A DNA stretch of 64,000 nt, from assembly GCF_018502385.1 (NCBI RefSeq), contig NZ_CP075523.1, positions 2,232,001 to 2,296,000 on the forward strand, given 5' to 3'. The notes under the pieces are model-generated. The model had not been told where the DNA came from. It worked only from the letters and a program-made list of their open reading frames with translations, and ran no database searches. Within the stretch, counting starts at the first letter, position 1. Each line of letters starts with the position of its first letter. Source of the DNA: Synechococcus sp. LA31 (GTDB taxonomy: Bacteria; Cyanobacteriota; Cyanobacteriia; PCC-6307; Cyanobiaceae). Positions 24,244-31,625 of this stretch are shown piece by piece. The position numbers were made by a program, and so were the translations under genes.

Positions 24244-24296
24244 GGCTGCTGTTGAGGAAATGGTCTGAGTGGAACTGGAGCCAGCGTTGTCGGGCT

Positions 24297-24315
24297 CGAA
24301 CCGAGAGACGGTTCG
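24297..24315 (-). repeat. Hairpin in the nirA leader
   Basis: CGAACCG (24297-24303) and CGGTTCG (24309-24315) form a perfect 7-bp stem with a 5-base loop, about 55 bases before the nirA start and downstream of the predicted promoter. No T-run follows, so an RNA stability or translation effect is more likely than termination. Confidence 0.5.
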
Positions 24316-24381
24316 GCGCGCTGCATGGGGATGCGCTGTCTCCAGGCCGCTTCAGAACGAACAGCACGGCTTGGTTGGTGT

Positions 24382-24425
24382 GATTAAGCCATTCCTGCCG
24401 GCAGGGCGTTTGTTGCTGTTGCTAC
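24382..24425 (-). promoter_or_regulatory. Predicted NtcA-dependent promoter of nirA
   Basis: On the minus strand GTAGCAACAGCAAC (24425 to 24412) matches GTA-N8-TAC at five of six bases. After 24 bases comes TTAATC (24387 to 24382), a weak -10. nirA starts about 140 bases downstream. nirA is an established NtcA target in cyanobacteria, which supports the site more than the sequence alone does. Confidence 0.45.
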
Positions 24426-24525
24426 GAATGTCGTGGGCTTGGCGAATGGTGTCAACCGCTACTTGAGAAGGGCGCGTCATCCGAGTTGATGATGCGGTTC
24501 TCAGATGCTCGTGGTGAGCCGATCT

Positions 24526-24744
24526 TCAGTATTGACGGCCGATTTCGCCGAGCATCCGCACAGCGCCGTAGCGGATCATCTGCCAGACCCGGCCCATCGC
24601 CATCAGATCGGCATCCAGCTCGCGGCGCCAGCGTGTGTCGGTGGTGTCGGCGTTGAACCGCTCGCTGGAGCGGCGAGTGCTCCTGCTTTGCGGCCGAGCG
24701 GTGCGGCTGCGTCTCGAGCTGGGGATGGGGCGCTGCGATGGCAT
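24526..24744 (-). CDS. Unknown 72-residue basic protein upstream of nirA
   Basis: Starts MPSQRP, then an Arg/Ser-rich, probably disordered N-terminal half (RRSRTARPQSRSTRRSS), and a compact helical-looking C-terminal half with RWRRELDADLMAMGRVWQMIRYGAVRMLGEIGRQY. No homologue is recognised, but the amphipathic C-terminal half and codon pattern look like real coding sequence. It reads toward nirA and its start is only 9 bp from the divergent cbiX start, so promoters for one or both must lie inside the neighbouring gene. An NtcA-like GTAGCAACGGCCAC at 24814 to 24801 is 57 bp upstream. Confidence 0.6.
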   Translation of the reverse strand: MPSQRPIPSSRRSRTARPQSRSTRRSSERFNADTTDTRWRRELDADLMAMGRVWQMIRYGAVRMLGEIGRQY

Positions 24745-24753
24745 GGTGAAGGC

Positions 24754-25413
24754 ATGACAGGCGATGTGCCGACTTCACCAGTCCACGGCTCCAGGGAGTG
24801 GTGGCCGTTGCTACGGAACCTGCGGCGCCGTGGCCCCTGGTCGCTGTTGGTGGTGGTTCATGGCCACAGCGGTGGTGTGGTTCCTACCGTGCTCGAGCAG
24901 GCGTTGGGCGCCTTGGCTGAGCAGCGATCTGCGCCGGTGTGGGTGCAGCCGCTCACCGCTGATCCGGTGGCCTTGCCCTCTGGAGAGCGGCTGTTGGTGG
25001 TGCCGTTGCTGCTCACGCCCGGCAGCCATGCCCGCTTTGATCTTCCAGCCCTGCGGGCCCGGCTGCGCACGGCTGGCCATGAGGTGGTGCTGTTGCCGTT
25101 TCTGGGGGCTTGGCCTGCGTGGCTGGAGCACCTCCGCCACCAGGTGGCTACGGCTGGCTCTGGTTCGGTGTTGCACCACCCCTTGCGCCCCGGCGTGGCC
25201 GATCGCTATCTGAGCGCTCTGTCGCAGCGTGTGGAGCGGCCATTGATCAGTGAGTGGATGGTGGACGGAGCTGGTGGCGGCCCGTTCCCCCTCGCGTTGG
25301 CCCCCAACCGGATCACTGCTCAGCTAGAGGATGCGGGCTTCGACGCTCCGGCCTTGCTCGAGCGCCCTGCCACCCGAGACCTGGTGTTCACCCTGCTGCG
25401 CAACCTGCCATGA
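24754..25413 (+). CDS. cbiX: Sirohydrochlorin chelatase-like protein (CbiX/SirB family)
   Basis: 219 residues from ATG 24754 (the frame extends upstream but overlaps the divergent gene). Chelatase-type features: LLVVVHGHSGG with the metal-binding His near the N-terminus, LLVVPLLLTPGSHARFDLPALRARL, which carries the second conserved region, and GVADRYLSAL. Family members insert iron or cobalt into sirohydrochlorin. Its stop overlaps the cobA start (ATGA), and NirA next door needs siroheme, so iron insertion for siroheme is the likely job. Divergence from classical CbiX is notable, so specificity is inferred. Confidence 0.78.
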   Translation: MTGDVPTSPVHGSREWWPLLRNLRRRGPWSLLVVVHGHSGGVVPTVLEQALGALAEQRSAPVWVQPLTADPVALPSGERLLVVPLLLTPGSHARFDLPALRARLRTAGHEVVLLPFLGAWPAWLEHLRHQVATAGSGSVLHHPLRPGVADRYLSALSQRVERPLISEWMVDGAGGGPFPLALAPNRITAQLEDAGFDAPALLERPATRDLVFTLLRNLP

Positions 25414-26204
25414 CGGAGTCCAGCATCGGCAAGGTGTATCTGGTGGGCGCGGGTCCTGGCGATCCCGATCTGCTCACGATCAAGGCCCATCGGCTGCTGA
25501 GCAGCTGCGATGCCCTCGTGTACGACTCGCTCGTGCCGCGGGAGGTGTTGGCGCTGGTGCCCGAGACGGCCGAGCAGCACTTTGTGGGTAAGCGACGCGG
25601 TCACCACTCCGTGCCCCAACCGAGCACCAACGCGGTTCTGGTGCAGTTGGCGAGCCGGCATCGCTGTGTGGTGCGCCTGAAGGGTGGTGATCCTTTCCTG
25701 TTTGGTCGCGGTGGCGAAGAAGCGGCGCACCTAGAGCGCCATGGAGTGGCGGTTGAAGTCGTGCCGGGTGTGACCGCCGGCATTGCCGCTCCGGCCTACG
25801 TGGGCATTCCGGTGACCCACCGGCGCGCCGGCAGCTCGGTCACCTTCGTGACCGGCCATGAGGAGATCGATAAGGGCCGCCCCAGCGTGGATTGGCGTGC
25901 CCTTGCCGGTAGCAGCGATGGGCTGGTGATCTACATGGGCTTGCACAACCTTCCCCACATTTGTGAAGAGCTGATCGCCGGCGGTCTGGCACCCACCACG
26001 CCGGCCGCGGCGGTGCAACAGGGCACGGTGCGCGGGCAGCGCTCGGTGATTGGGGATCTCGCTGGCTTGGCTGTTGCGGTGCGTGAGGCGGAACTCGCCT
26101 CCCCCTCGATTGTGGTGATCGGTGAGGTGGTGAATCAGCGGGTGGAGAGTTGCGCGCCCGAGCCGGCCGCAGTGGAGATGCCGATTCCGATCAAGCAGGG
26201 TTGA
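25410..26204 (+). CDS. cobA: Uroporphyrinogen-III C-methyltransferase
   Basis: Makes precorrin-2 from uroporphyrinogen III with two SAM molecules, the branch point to siroheme and B12. 264 residues. Signatures: VYLVGAGPGDPDLLTIKAHRLL at the N-terminus, DALVYDSLV, RLKGGDPFLFGRGGEEA, VVPGVTAGIAAPAYVGIPVTHR and a C-terminal VVIGEVV. It is a stand-alone SUMT without CysG's dehydrogenase domain. ATG 25410 overlaps the cbiX stop, and its 3' end overlaps the convergent unknown gene by 14 bases. Confidence 0.95.
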   Translation: MTESSIGKVYLVGAGPGDPDLLTIKAHRLLSSCDALVYDSLVPREVLALVPETAEQHFVGKRRGHHSVPQPSTNAVLVQLASRHRCVVRLKGGDPFLFGRGGEEAAHLERHGVAVEVVPGVTAGIAAPAYVGIPVTHRRAGSSVTFVTGHEEIDKGRPSVDWRALAGSSDGLVIYMGLHNLPHICEELIAGGLAPTTPAAAVQQGTVRGQRSVIGDLAGLAVAVREAELASPSIVVIGEVVNQRVESCAPEPAAVEMPIPIKQG

Positions 26205-26565
26205 GCGCTGCCTGCGGCCGCCGCAGGCCATGCCCCAGGTGCAGGTGCCGCAAACTCCAGCCCCGCGGCTGAAGGGCTGCATGCGCCTGAATCCAGGCAT
26301 CATCCTGTTCGGCTACCGACTGGCGGTCGCTGCCGTCGAGGCCGCAATAGAGCAAATGGAGGATTCGATCCGGATCGATCTCCAGGGCAGCCACTTCCCG
26401 CCAGAGGCGATCCGTGCTTTTGGCATCGGCGCGCACAAACTGAGCATCCATGAGCTGCTGCGTCAGCAACAGAACCAACGCCTGCTGCTTGCGGGCCGTG
26501 AATGCTGCACTGGTGATGCCTGATCGCCACCCTTGATGGGTGCAACTGCTGGAGGGGGCCGTCAT
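26191..26565 (-). CDS. Unknown 124-residue protein convergent with cobA
   Basis: Not recognised. ATG 26565 opens MTAPSSSCTHQGW, followed by a helical segment (FTARKQQALVLLLTQQLMDAQFVRADAKSTDRLWREVAALEIDPDRILHLLYCGL) and a basic, His-rich end (GWSLRHLHLGHGLRRPQ). No signal peptide or membrane segment. An ATG at 26622 would add 19 residues. The 3' end overlaps cobA by 14 bases and contains a perfect GCCTGCGG/CCGCAGGC hairpin (26210-26228). A perfect NtcA-type box lies 20 bp upstream of its start. Confidence 0.55.
   Translation of the reverse strand: MTAPSSSCTHQGWRSGITSAAFTARKQQALVLLLTQQLMDAQFVRADAKSTDRLWREVAALEIDPDRILHLLYCGLDGSDRQSVAEQDDAWIQAHAALQPRGWSLRHLHLGHGLRRPQAALNPA
26210..26228. repeat. 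Perfect hairpin just after the cobA stop
   Basis: GCCTGCGG (26210-26217), loop CCG, CCGCAGGC (26221-26228): an 8-bp GC-only stem 6 bp past the cobA stop and inside the end of the convergent gene. There is no T-run, so it may stall or protect the 3' end of cobA mRNA rather than act as a classical terminator. Confidence 0.5.
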
Positions 26566-26584
26566 CGGGAGGCAGTGCGTGGAG

Positions 26585-26598
26585 GTAACCAACGCTAC
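26585..26598. promoter_or_regulatory. Perfect GTA-N8-TAC box between two unknown genes
   Basis: GTAACCAACGCTAC fits the NtcA consensus exactly and lies in a short divergent intergenic region, 20 bp upstream of the leftward unknown gene and 124 bp upstream of the cupin gene at 26722. I find no clear -10 at 22 bases on either strand, so direction of action is unknown. Confidence 0.4.
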
Positions 26599-26721
26599 TG
26601 ATTGCAAAACCACCTGATGCACTGGTCTATGGAAAGGTTGATTGCGTAGTGCTGCGAACCTTTAAGCATCGCGTTGTGCGGTTCATTGGCCCATTCCCAG
26701 GCCACCGCCTTTCGCCTTGCC

Positions 26722-27279
26722 ATGGCAGCTCTACCTCTGCAGCAAGATTCCCTCGAACGAGAGAGTCGATCCCAGGAGCCCGTTTCGAGCGCGCGGGCTC
26801 CGATGTTTGAGTTGATTCCCTATGAGAAATTCCGTGATACTCCCGCGGTGCGGTTTTTTGATATCACCGTTGCCGAATCCAACGCCCGCGATCTGGTGAT
26901 TCATGCAGGGCCCGCTGTAAGTCCTCCCGATGAGGAGAACACAGGTGCCTGGCAGTTTTATCTACACCCGCATCAGGAAGACAACCTGCTTGCGCTGCAT
27001 GGCGGCCGCACCTTCTTCCTGGTGAACTTCGGCTGGAATTACCCGTACCACCTTGTTCGCCTGGAAACCGGCGGCGACATCCTGCGCATCCCGCCAGGCA
27101 CCTTCCACCGCTCCGTGTCAGACCCCGATGGATCGGTGGTGCTCAATCAAGCCGTGCGTGAGGAAGGTGCCAGCGTGATGCGTGAGTTCAGGGTTTATAA
27201 CAGCCGCTTGATTCCGCGCCTGTTCGCCACCACCTTCAAAACAGCTCCACTGCCGAAGCTGCACGGGGTGAGCTGGTAG
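26722..27279 (+). CDS. Cupin-like protein in the nitrogen island
   Basis: 185 residues from ATG 26722. Both cupin motifs can be read: HPHQEDNLLALHGGRTFFLV (His-x-His plus Glu, metal-ligand pattern) and GGDILRIPPGTFHRSVSDPDGSVVLN (PxG and His). A variable polar N-terminus precedes FELIPYEKFRDTPAVRFFDIT. It is a single-domain, probably metal-binding beta-barrel; the reaction or ligand is unknown. A Met before FELIPY could be the true start. Its position among nitrate, siroheme and urea genes, and the NtcA-type box upstream, suggest a nitrogen-related role by inference. Confidence 0.65.
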   Translation: MAALPLQQDSLERESRSQEPVSSARAPMFELIPYEKFRDTPAVRFFDITVAESNARDLVIHAGPAVSPPDEENTGAWQFYLHPHQEDNLLALHGGRTFFLVNFGWNYPYHLVRLETGGDILRIPPGTFHRSVSDPDGSVVLNQAVREEGASVMREFRVYNSRLIPRLFATTFKTAPLPKLHGVSW

Positions 27280-27288
27280 GCCGCAGGC

Positions 27289-27492
27289 TCAGGCCTGTTC
27301 GCGGCGGCGAGGTAGCGGCACCACATCGCGCTGATTGAAGCGCTCGCACACGGCATAGGCAGCGGGGAGATTGGCCACCCGCTGCCAGGTGCCATCCACC
27401 TCCGCGTGGTTCACCACGTAGCCGCCGGCGCCATCGCGCGCGATTCGGCATCCATCGCCTGTGAGGCCAACAAGGTGCAGCTGCCCGCCCAT
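27289..27492 (-). CDS. Unknown 67-residue protein
   Basis: Begins MGGQLHLVGLTGDGCRIARDGAGGYVVNHAEVDGTW and ends with a basic tail (VVPLPRRREQA). It looks like a compact beta-rich domain; no signal or membrane segment. Convergent with the cupin gene (9 bp gap) and oriented with the downstream DUF2126 operon's strand, but 137 bp separates them. No family is recognised. Confidence 0.55.
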   Translation of the reverse strand: MGGQLHLVGLTGDGCRIARDGAGGYVVNHAEVDGTWQRVANLPAAYAVCERFNQRDVVPLPRRREQA

Positions 27493-27629
27493 GGATCGGC
27501 TCCGTACTGATCTGTTTCTACGTCTGCTGGAGGGGCGCTGGCATGTGTGTTTTTGCCCACGCAATCAATCTTGAGGCTCAGGAAAAAAAGCTGAAAGCGA
27601 AGCCTGATTCCCTTCCGATTTGCCCGCTT

Positions 27630-29675
27630 CTACAGCCGTAAATCCACTGTGCTGCAGTGCTCCCCAGCTCCGCGCAGGGTTGCTTGTAAGCCCTGGCCTT
27701 GCGCCGCGGCCTTCCGATGCGTCTCGTCGACGTCAGTGAGGAGCTCAAAACCCCTGGACTCATCCAGCCATTGCCAGCTCGCCACGGGATCACCGCTGCA
27801 GGCATCACACAGCACCAGCTGCAGTGGCACGTGGACCGGCAGGCAGGGATGCAGGCAGGGAAACAGCGCCTCCTGGCGGAAGCGCACGGCCAGCAGCTGA
27901 TCCGCATCCTTGGGCCAAGGCAGCTGGCGCCCTTGGATGCGCAGCGCATAGCGCTGCTGGAAGCCGGGGGTGGCGATCACTTCAAAGCGGCGCAACGAGC
28001 TGTCCACAAAACGGCTGGTGCTGCCTCCTTCCACTGGCGTGTCGCACAGCAGGGGCCAAGGTTCAAGCGCCTGGCGAATGCTTAGCGCAGCCTCCCCTTG
28101 CTGCCAGTGCATCAGCTGCGGGAAGCGCCATTCCCAGATGGCGCGGAAGGGCTCGGGGTCGAGGGGCAGCCCATCAGCGGCGAGATCGGCCAGCAGCAGC
28201 TCCAGATCACTCCAGAGGGCACTGGGCAGTAGCGCGTGATCATGCAGGCTTTCGCCCCAGGGCCGTAGGCCCTGGGGGCGCAGCTCCGGCTTGAGTAGCC
28301 GCACCGCCAGGGCCCGGAACAACAGCGCTACGGCGCTGGTCCAGCGGTGATCCGGCAGGGATTCGAGCGCACGGAACTCCAGCAGGCCCTGGCAGCCGGC
28401 GGTCCAGGCGGGGTTCCAGAACTTGTCGAGGCTGATTTCGCTGCGGTGGGTGTTGCCGCTGCGATCGGCATGGAGATGACGCAGGGTTTCGCCGATGGCC
28501 ACCCGCTGGTCGCCGGGTGGCAGATGCTCGAGGGCGCCGTGCGCTAGCCGCAGATCCAGCAGGCTGGCGCTGCCTTCATCGGGTCGTGGCGCCTGGGAGG
28601 CGGGGCCCACGCTGCGGCCGCTGAAGAGATAGGCCAAGCAGGGATGGTGCTGCCAGTAGCGCAGCATCCCCACCAGCCAGGCCGGCCGTGAAAAGAAGGG
28701 ATGCTCGTCCAGGCTGGGGCCGCCCAGCAGCAGGTGGTTGCCGCCGCCGGTGCCCTCCGTGCGTTCCCCTTGTTGCTTCCAGCTGCGCAGGCCCACCGCT
28801 GCACCGGCTTGCTCCAGCAGCTCGATCCAGCCCGCGTACTCGTGCCAGCTGTGGCAGATCGGCAGGTTCACCTCCAGTACGCCGGGATCGGCGGTGAGCC
28901 CCAGCACCTGCCAATGCTCATAGGCATCCCAGGGCAAGACGCCACTCAGTTCCGGCTGCTGCCAGGCGTCGCTATGGGCGGCCAAGCTGCGCAGCAGCTG
29001 CTCCAGCGGTTCGCGCTCCAGCGGCGGCAGAAACAGTGCCCAGCTGGCGGCATCGCGCTCCAGGGTGAGCACCTGGCGTAGGGCACCAGGAGGGAAATGT
29101 TGGAGCGGCAACCGCAGTCCCGCCGGGCCTGGAGCGCCGCTCAGCTCCCGTAAGGCATCCTCCAGGGGCCAGGGGATGGAACGCCACTGGCCGTCTTCGC
29201 AGCTCAGGGGGATTGCCCACACCTGCCGGTCGCTCTGCAGAGGATCGCGCAGGGGCAGGGCCTGCAGCGGGCAGCCCAGATCGGTGCCGATTGCCGCCAG
29301 GAGCATCTCGAGCGCCGCTGGATCGGGGATCGCCGTTGCCGCGTCGGCTTCGGGCTGTAGCGGCACCAGTGGCTCGCCGCTGGTGCCGGTGATCAGGCGC
29401 AAGGCCCAGCGGGGGTTCACCTCCCCGTCGTATCGCTTACCTGGGCAATAGAGCAGGGTGCTGCCAGGCCAGGCGCGGCGCTGCAGTTCAGCTGCCAATC
29501 GCCGCGCGTAGCGGAGTTTGGTGGGCCCATCGGCCGCCACGCTCCACTCGGCACCCTTTGGATCGATCGGCACCAGCGTGGGTTCACCGCCCATGGTGAG
29601 GCGGATGCCTGCCCGCTGTAGCCGCGCTTCAACGGCGGCGGCTGTGGCCTGGTTGATGCTGGCGGTGGCTGTCAC
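27630..29675 (-). CDS. DUF2126 protein (transglutaminase-associated)
   Basis: 681 residues corresponding to DUF2126, which in many bacteria is the C-terminal two thirds of a roughly 1100-residue protein with an N-terminal transglutaminase domain. Here it stands alone and begins EARLQRAGIRLTMGGEPTLVPI, the normal domain start. Conserved pieces: GPTKLRYARRLAAEL, CPGKRYDGEVNPRWAL, GGNHLLLGGPSLDEHPFFSRPAWLVGMLRYWQHHP and RSEISLDKFWNP. Family proteins co-occur with ATP-grasp and alpha-E proteins; the biochemical function is unproven. It is the last gene of the four-gene operon, 58 bp after the transglutaminase gene. Confidence 0.88.
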   Translation of the reverse strand: MTATASINQATAAAVEARLQRAGIRLTMGGEPTLVPIDPKGAEWSVAADGPTKLRYARRLAAELQRRAWPGSTLLYCPGKRYDGEVNPRWALRLITGTSGEPLVPLQPEADAATAIPDPAALEMLLAAIGTDLGCPLQALPLRDPLQSDRQVWAIPLSCEDGQWRSIPWPLEDALRELSGAPGPAGLRLPLQHFPPGALRQVLTLERDAASWALFLPPLEREPLEQLLRSLAAHSDAWQQPELSGVLPWDAYEHWQVLGLTADPGVLEVNLPICHSWHEYAGWIELLEQAGAAVGLRSWKQQGERTEGTGGGNHLLLGGPSLDEHPFFSRPAWLVGMLRYWQHHPCLAYLFSGRSVGPASQAPRPDEGSASLLDLRLAHGALEHLPPGDQRVAIGETLRHLHADRSGNTHRSEISLDKFWNPAWTAGCQGLLEFRALESLPDHRWTSAVALLFRALAVRLLKPELRPQGLRPWGESLHDHALLPSALWSDLELLLADLAADGLPLDPEPFRAIWEWRFPQLMHWQQGEAALSIRQALEPWPLLCDTPVEGGSTSRFVDSSLRRFEVIATPGFQQRYALRIQGRQLPWPKDADQLLAVRFRQEALFPCLHPCLPVHVPLQLVLCDACSGDPVASWQWLDESRGFELLTDVDETHRKAAAQGQGLQATLRGAGEHCSTVDLRL

Positions 29676-29733
29676 GGCCGATGGTGTCTGGCCCTGTCAT
29701 CGCGCGGGTGCGTCGATCCGGCAGCACCAATCG

Positions 29734-30603
29734 CTACCGCAGTGCGGAACTGAGGATCTCGGCGCTGATCTCCCACTCCAGCTCGCTTCCCACCCCGGGG
29801 GGGCCGGAGAAGGTGCCGCTCACGGCCGCGGTGAGGTCGGAGCGTGAAGACGTGGCCACCGGGAGGTAGCGGTCGTTGACCGCGCCCTGGCCGCTCGGAT
29901 CAAAGCCGCGCCAGCCGGCGCCTTGCAGATACACCTCAGCCCAGGCGTGCAGGTCATAGCGCTCGGGCTTGGGTTCTACCAGGTGGTAGCCGCTCACGAA
30001 GCGGGCGGGCAGCCCCACACTGCGGCAGCATTCGATCATCAACATCGCCAGATCGCGGCAGGAGCCCACCCGTTCCTTGAGGGTTCGGCCGGCGGGCCAG
30101 GCGGGTCCCACATGGCGCTGGGTGTACTTCACCCGGTCTTGGATCACCTCCACCAATTGCTGCAGGAAGTTGAGGCTGCGGCCATCGCTGCCCATCAGTG
30201 CTTCTTGGGCTAGATCCACCGCGGCGGCATCGTGCTGTCCGTTGGGCAGCCAGCCCTGCAGATTGCTGAGTAGATCGGGGTTGAGCTTGCCGATCTGCAC
30301 CGGCAACTGCGCCATCTGCTCATCGAGGCAGGCCTCCAGCAAGGGAGGTGTGAAGGTTTCCACCTCGCTGGTGGCCACCACCGTGAGGTGATCGCTCTCC
30401 CCCAGAAATCGTGCGCGGGTGATCGTGTCGCCACCGGCGGCCATCAGCTCATAGAGCTGACTGGGGTCTGGGGAGATCTCCAGGCTGTAGTCGATTAGTC
30501 GTTGAAAGCCGTGGGGGCGGGGACGCAGGCAAAAGCGATGCGGCCCCAGCAGCACGGGTTTGCTGTAGCGGTAATCGAACCGGTGAATCAGGCGGGCGCG
30601 CAT
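29734..30603 (-). CDS. Transglutaminase-like cysteine protease/transferase
   Basis: 289 residues: an N-terminal Bact_transglu_N-type beta domain (RLIHRFDYRYSKPVLLGPHRFCLRP) and a transglutaminase core. The catalytic triad is readable: Cys in GSCRDLAMLMIECCRSVGLPAR, His in DLHAWAEVYL and Asp in GWRGFDPSGQG. Such proteins may cleave or form amide bonds in peptides. It overlaps the alpha-E gene by 16 bases, and its partner DUF2126 protein is next. The substrate is unknown. Confidence 0.9.
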   Translation of the reverse strand: MRARLIHRFDYRYSKPVLLGPHRFCLRPRPHGFQRLIDYSLEISPDPSQLYELMAAGGDTITRARFLGESDHLTVVATSEVETFTPPLLEACLDEQMAQLPVQIGKLNPDLLSNLQGWLPNGQHDAAAVDLAQEALMGSDGRSLNFLQQLVEVIQDRVKYTQRHVGPAWPAGRTLKERVGSCRDLAMLMIECCRSVGLPARFVSGYHLVEPKPERYDLHAWAEVYLQGAGWRGFDPSGQGAVNDRYLPVATSSRSDLTAAVSGTFSGPPGVGSELEWEISAEILSSALR

Positions 30604-31625
30604 GCCAGGTGGTGACTGGTGGCGGTGACGGAGACGGAAGCCTGAGCAGGCATAAGGGCTGCCGCTTCCTCGGCTGTGGCCAAGCTCGGCAACACGAAGT
30701 AGCGCGCGTGGATCAGCTCGTGCAGGTTATTGAGATCGAGCTGGAGCGCGTCGATCGCTTCATGCAGCCCACCGGCCACCAACTCATCGATGCCCGTGTA
30801 ACTCCAGCGGGCCCGGGTGAGGCCGCTCAAGCATTCGAGCGCGTCGGGTTTGCCGGGCACCGGGCTGGCGGCTACCACCTGCAGGGTTTCGTGAATCCGT
30901 TCGAGGCAGTAGCGCACCGAGCGGGGGAAGCTGGGATCCAGCAGCAGAAAGGCGGCCACAGCGCGCGGAGTGATCACTCCCTGTTGCGACTGGCGGAACA
31001 TCTGATAGGCCCCAGCCGTGCGCAGGAGCGAAATCCACTGCAGTTCATCCAGCACGCCACCCACTTCTTCCGGGCTGGGCAGCAGCAGGAAGTACTTCAC
31101 ATCGAGGATGCGGGTGGTTTTGTCGGCGCGCTCGATCAGGCGGCCCAGGCGGCTGAACTGCCAGGAGAGATCACGGCTGAGGGTGGCATCGGTGATGCCA
31201 TAGAAGAGCTGGCAGCCGCGCCGGATTTCGCGCAGTTGCTCCTGGGGTGGTTGCAGCCAGAAGCTGTCGCTTTCCAGCAGGGTCCAATACAGATCATTGA
31301 TCTGCTCCCACATCTCGGTGGTGATCACATCGCGGATCTGGCGAGCGTTCTCCCGGGCTAGGGCAACGCAATTCACGATGCTGCTGGGGTTGGCTTCTGC
31401 TCGCACCAGAAACTCCACCACCTGATCGGGGCCACCGCCGGGGTAGAGCTCATCGAACAGCTCACGATCGCCGCTGGCATCAATCAGGGGCTGCCAGGGC
31501 TCGGCGCTGCCGGGGGGGCAGTCGAGCGCCATCGCTTCGCTCACCTCCACGAAGCGCGAGAGGTTCTCGGCGCGCTCCACGTAGCGATTGATCCAGTAGA
31601 GGGAGTCGGCAACGCGGCTCAGCAT
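30588..31625 (-). CDS. Alpha-E domain protein (DUF403)
   Basis: About 345 residues, all-helical. The start MLSRVADSLYWINRYVERAENLSRFVEV at ATG 31625 is the family signature with many conserved Glu and Arg; other landmarks are LARENARQIRDVITTEMWEQIN, RLIERADKTTRILDVKYFLLLP and the C-terminal ELIHARYFVL. Alpha-E proteins accompany circularly permuted ATP-grasp enzymes in predicted peptide-ligation systems. Start overlaps the ATP-grasp stop by 7 bases; stop overlaps the transglutaminase start, so the operon is tightly coupled. Confidence 0.9.
   Translation of the reverse strand: MLSRVADSLYWINRYVERAENLSRFVEVSEAMALDCPPGSAEPWQPLIDASGDRELFDELYPGGGPDQVVEFLVRAEANPSSIVNCVALARENARQIRDVITTEMWEQINDLYWTLLESDSFWLQPPQEQLREIRRGCQLFYGITDATLSRDLSWQFSRLGRLIERADKTTRILDVKYFLLLPSPEEVGGVLDELQWISLLRTAGAYQMFRQSQQGVITPRAVAAFLLLDPSFPRSVRYCLERIHETLQVVAASPVPGKPDALECLSGLTRARWSYTGIDELVAGGLHEAIDALQLDLNNLHELIHARYFVLPSLATAEEAAALMPAQASVSVTATSHHLACAPA

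Noticed and set aside
22672-24255. 527-codon open frame opposite nirA
   Set aside because: It is the antisense frame of a GC-rich gene; the translation is rich in His, Gly, Ala and Val and matches no family, whereas nirA carries all ligand motifs.
24290-24320. tRNA-like T-arm (GGTTCGAGCCCG) before nirA
   Set aside because: The resemblance comes from the 7-bp hairpin; no acceptor stem, D-arm or anticodon arm can be built around it.
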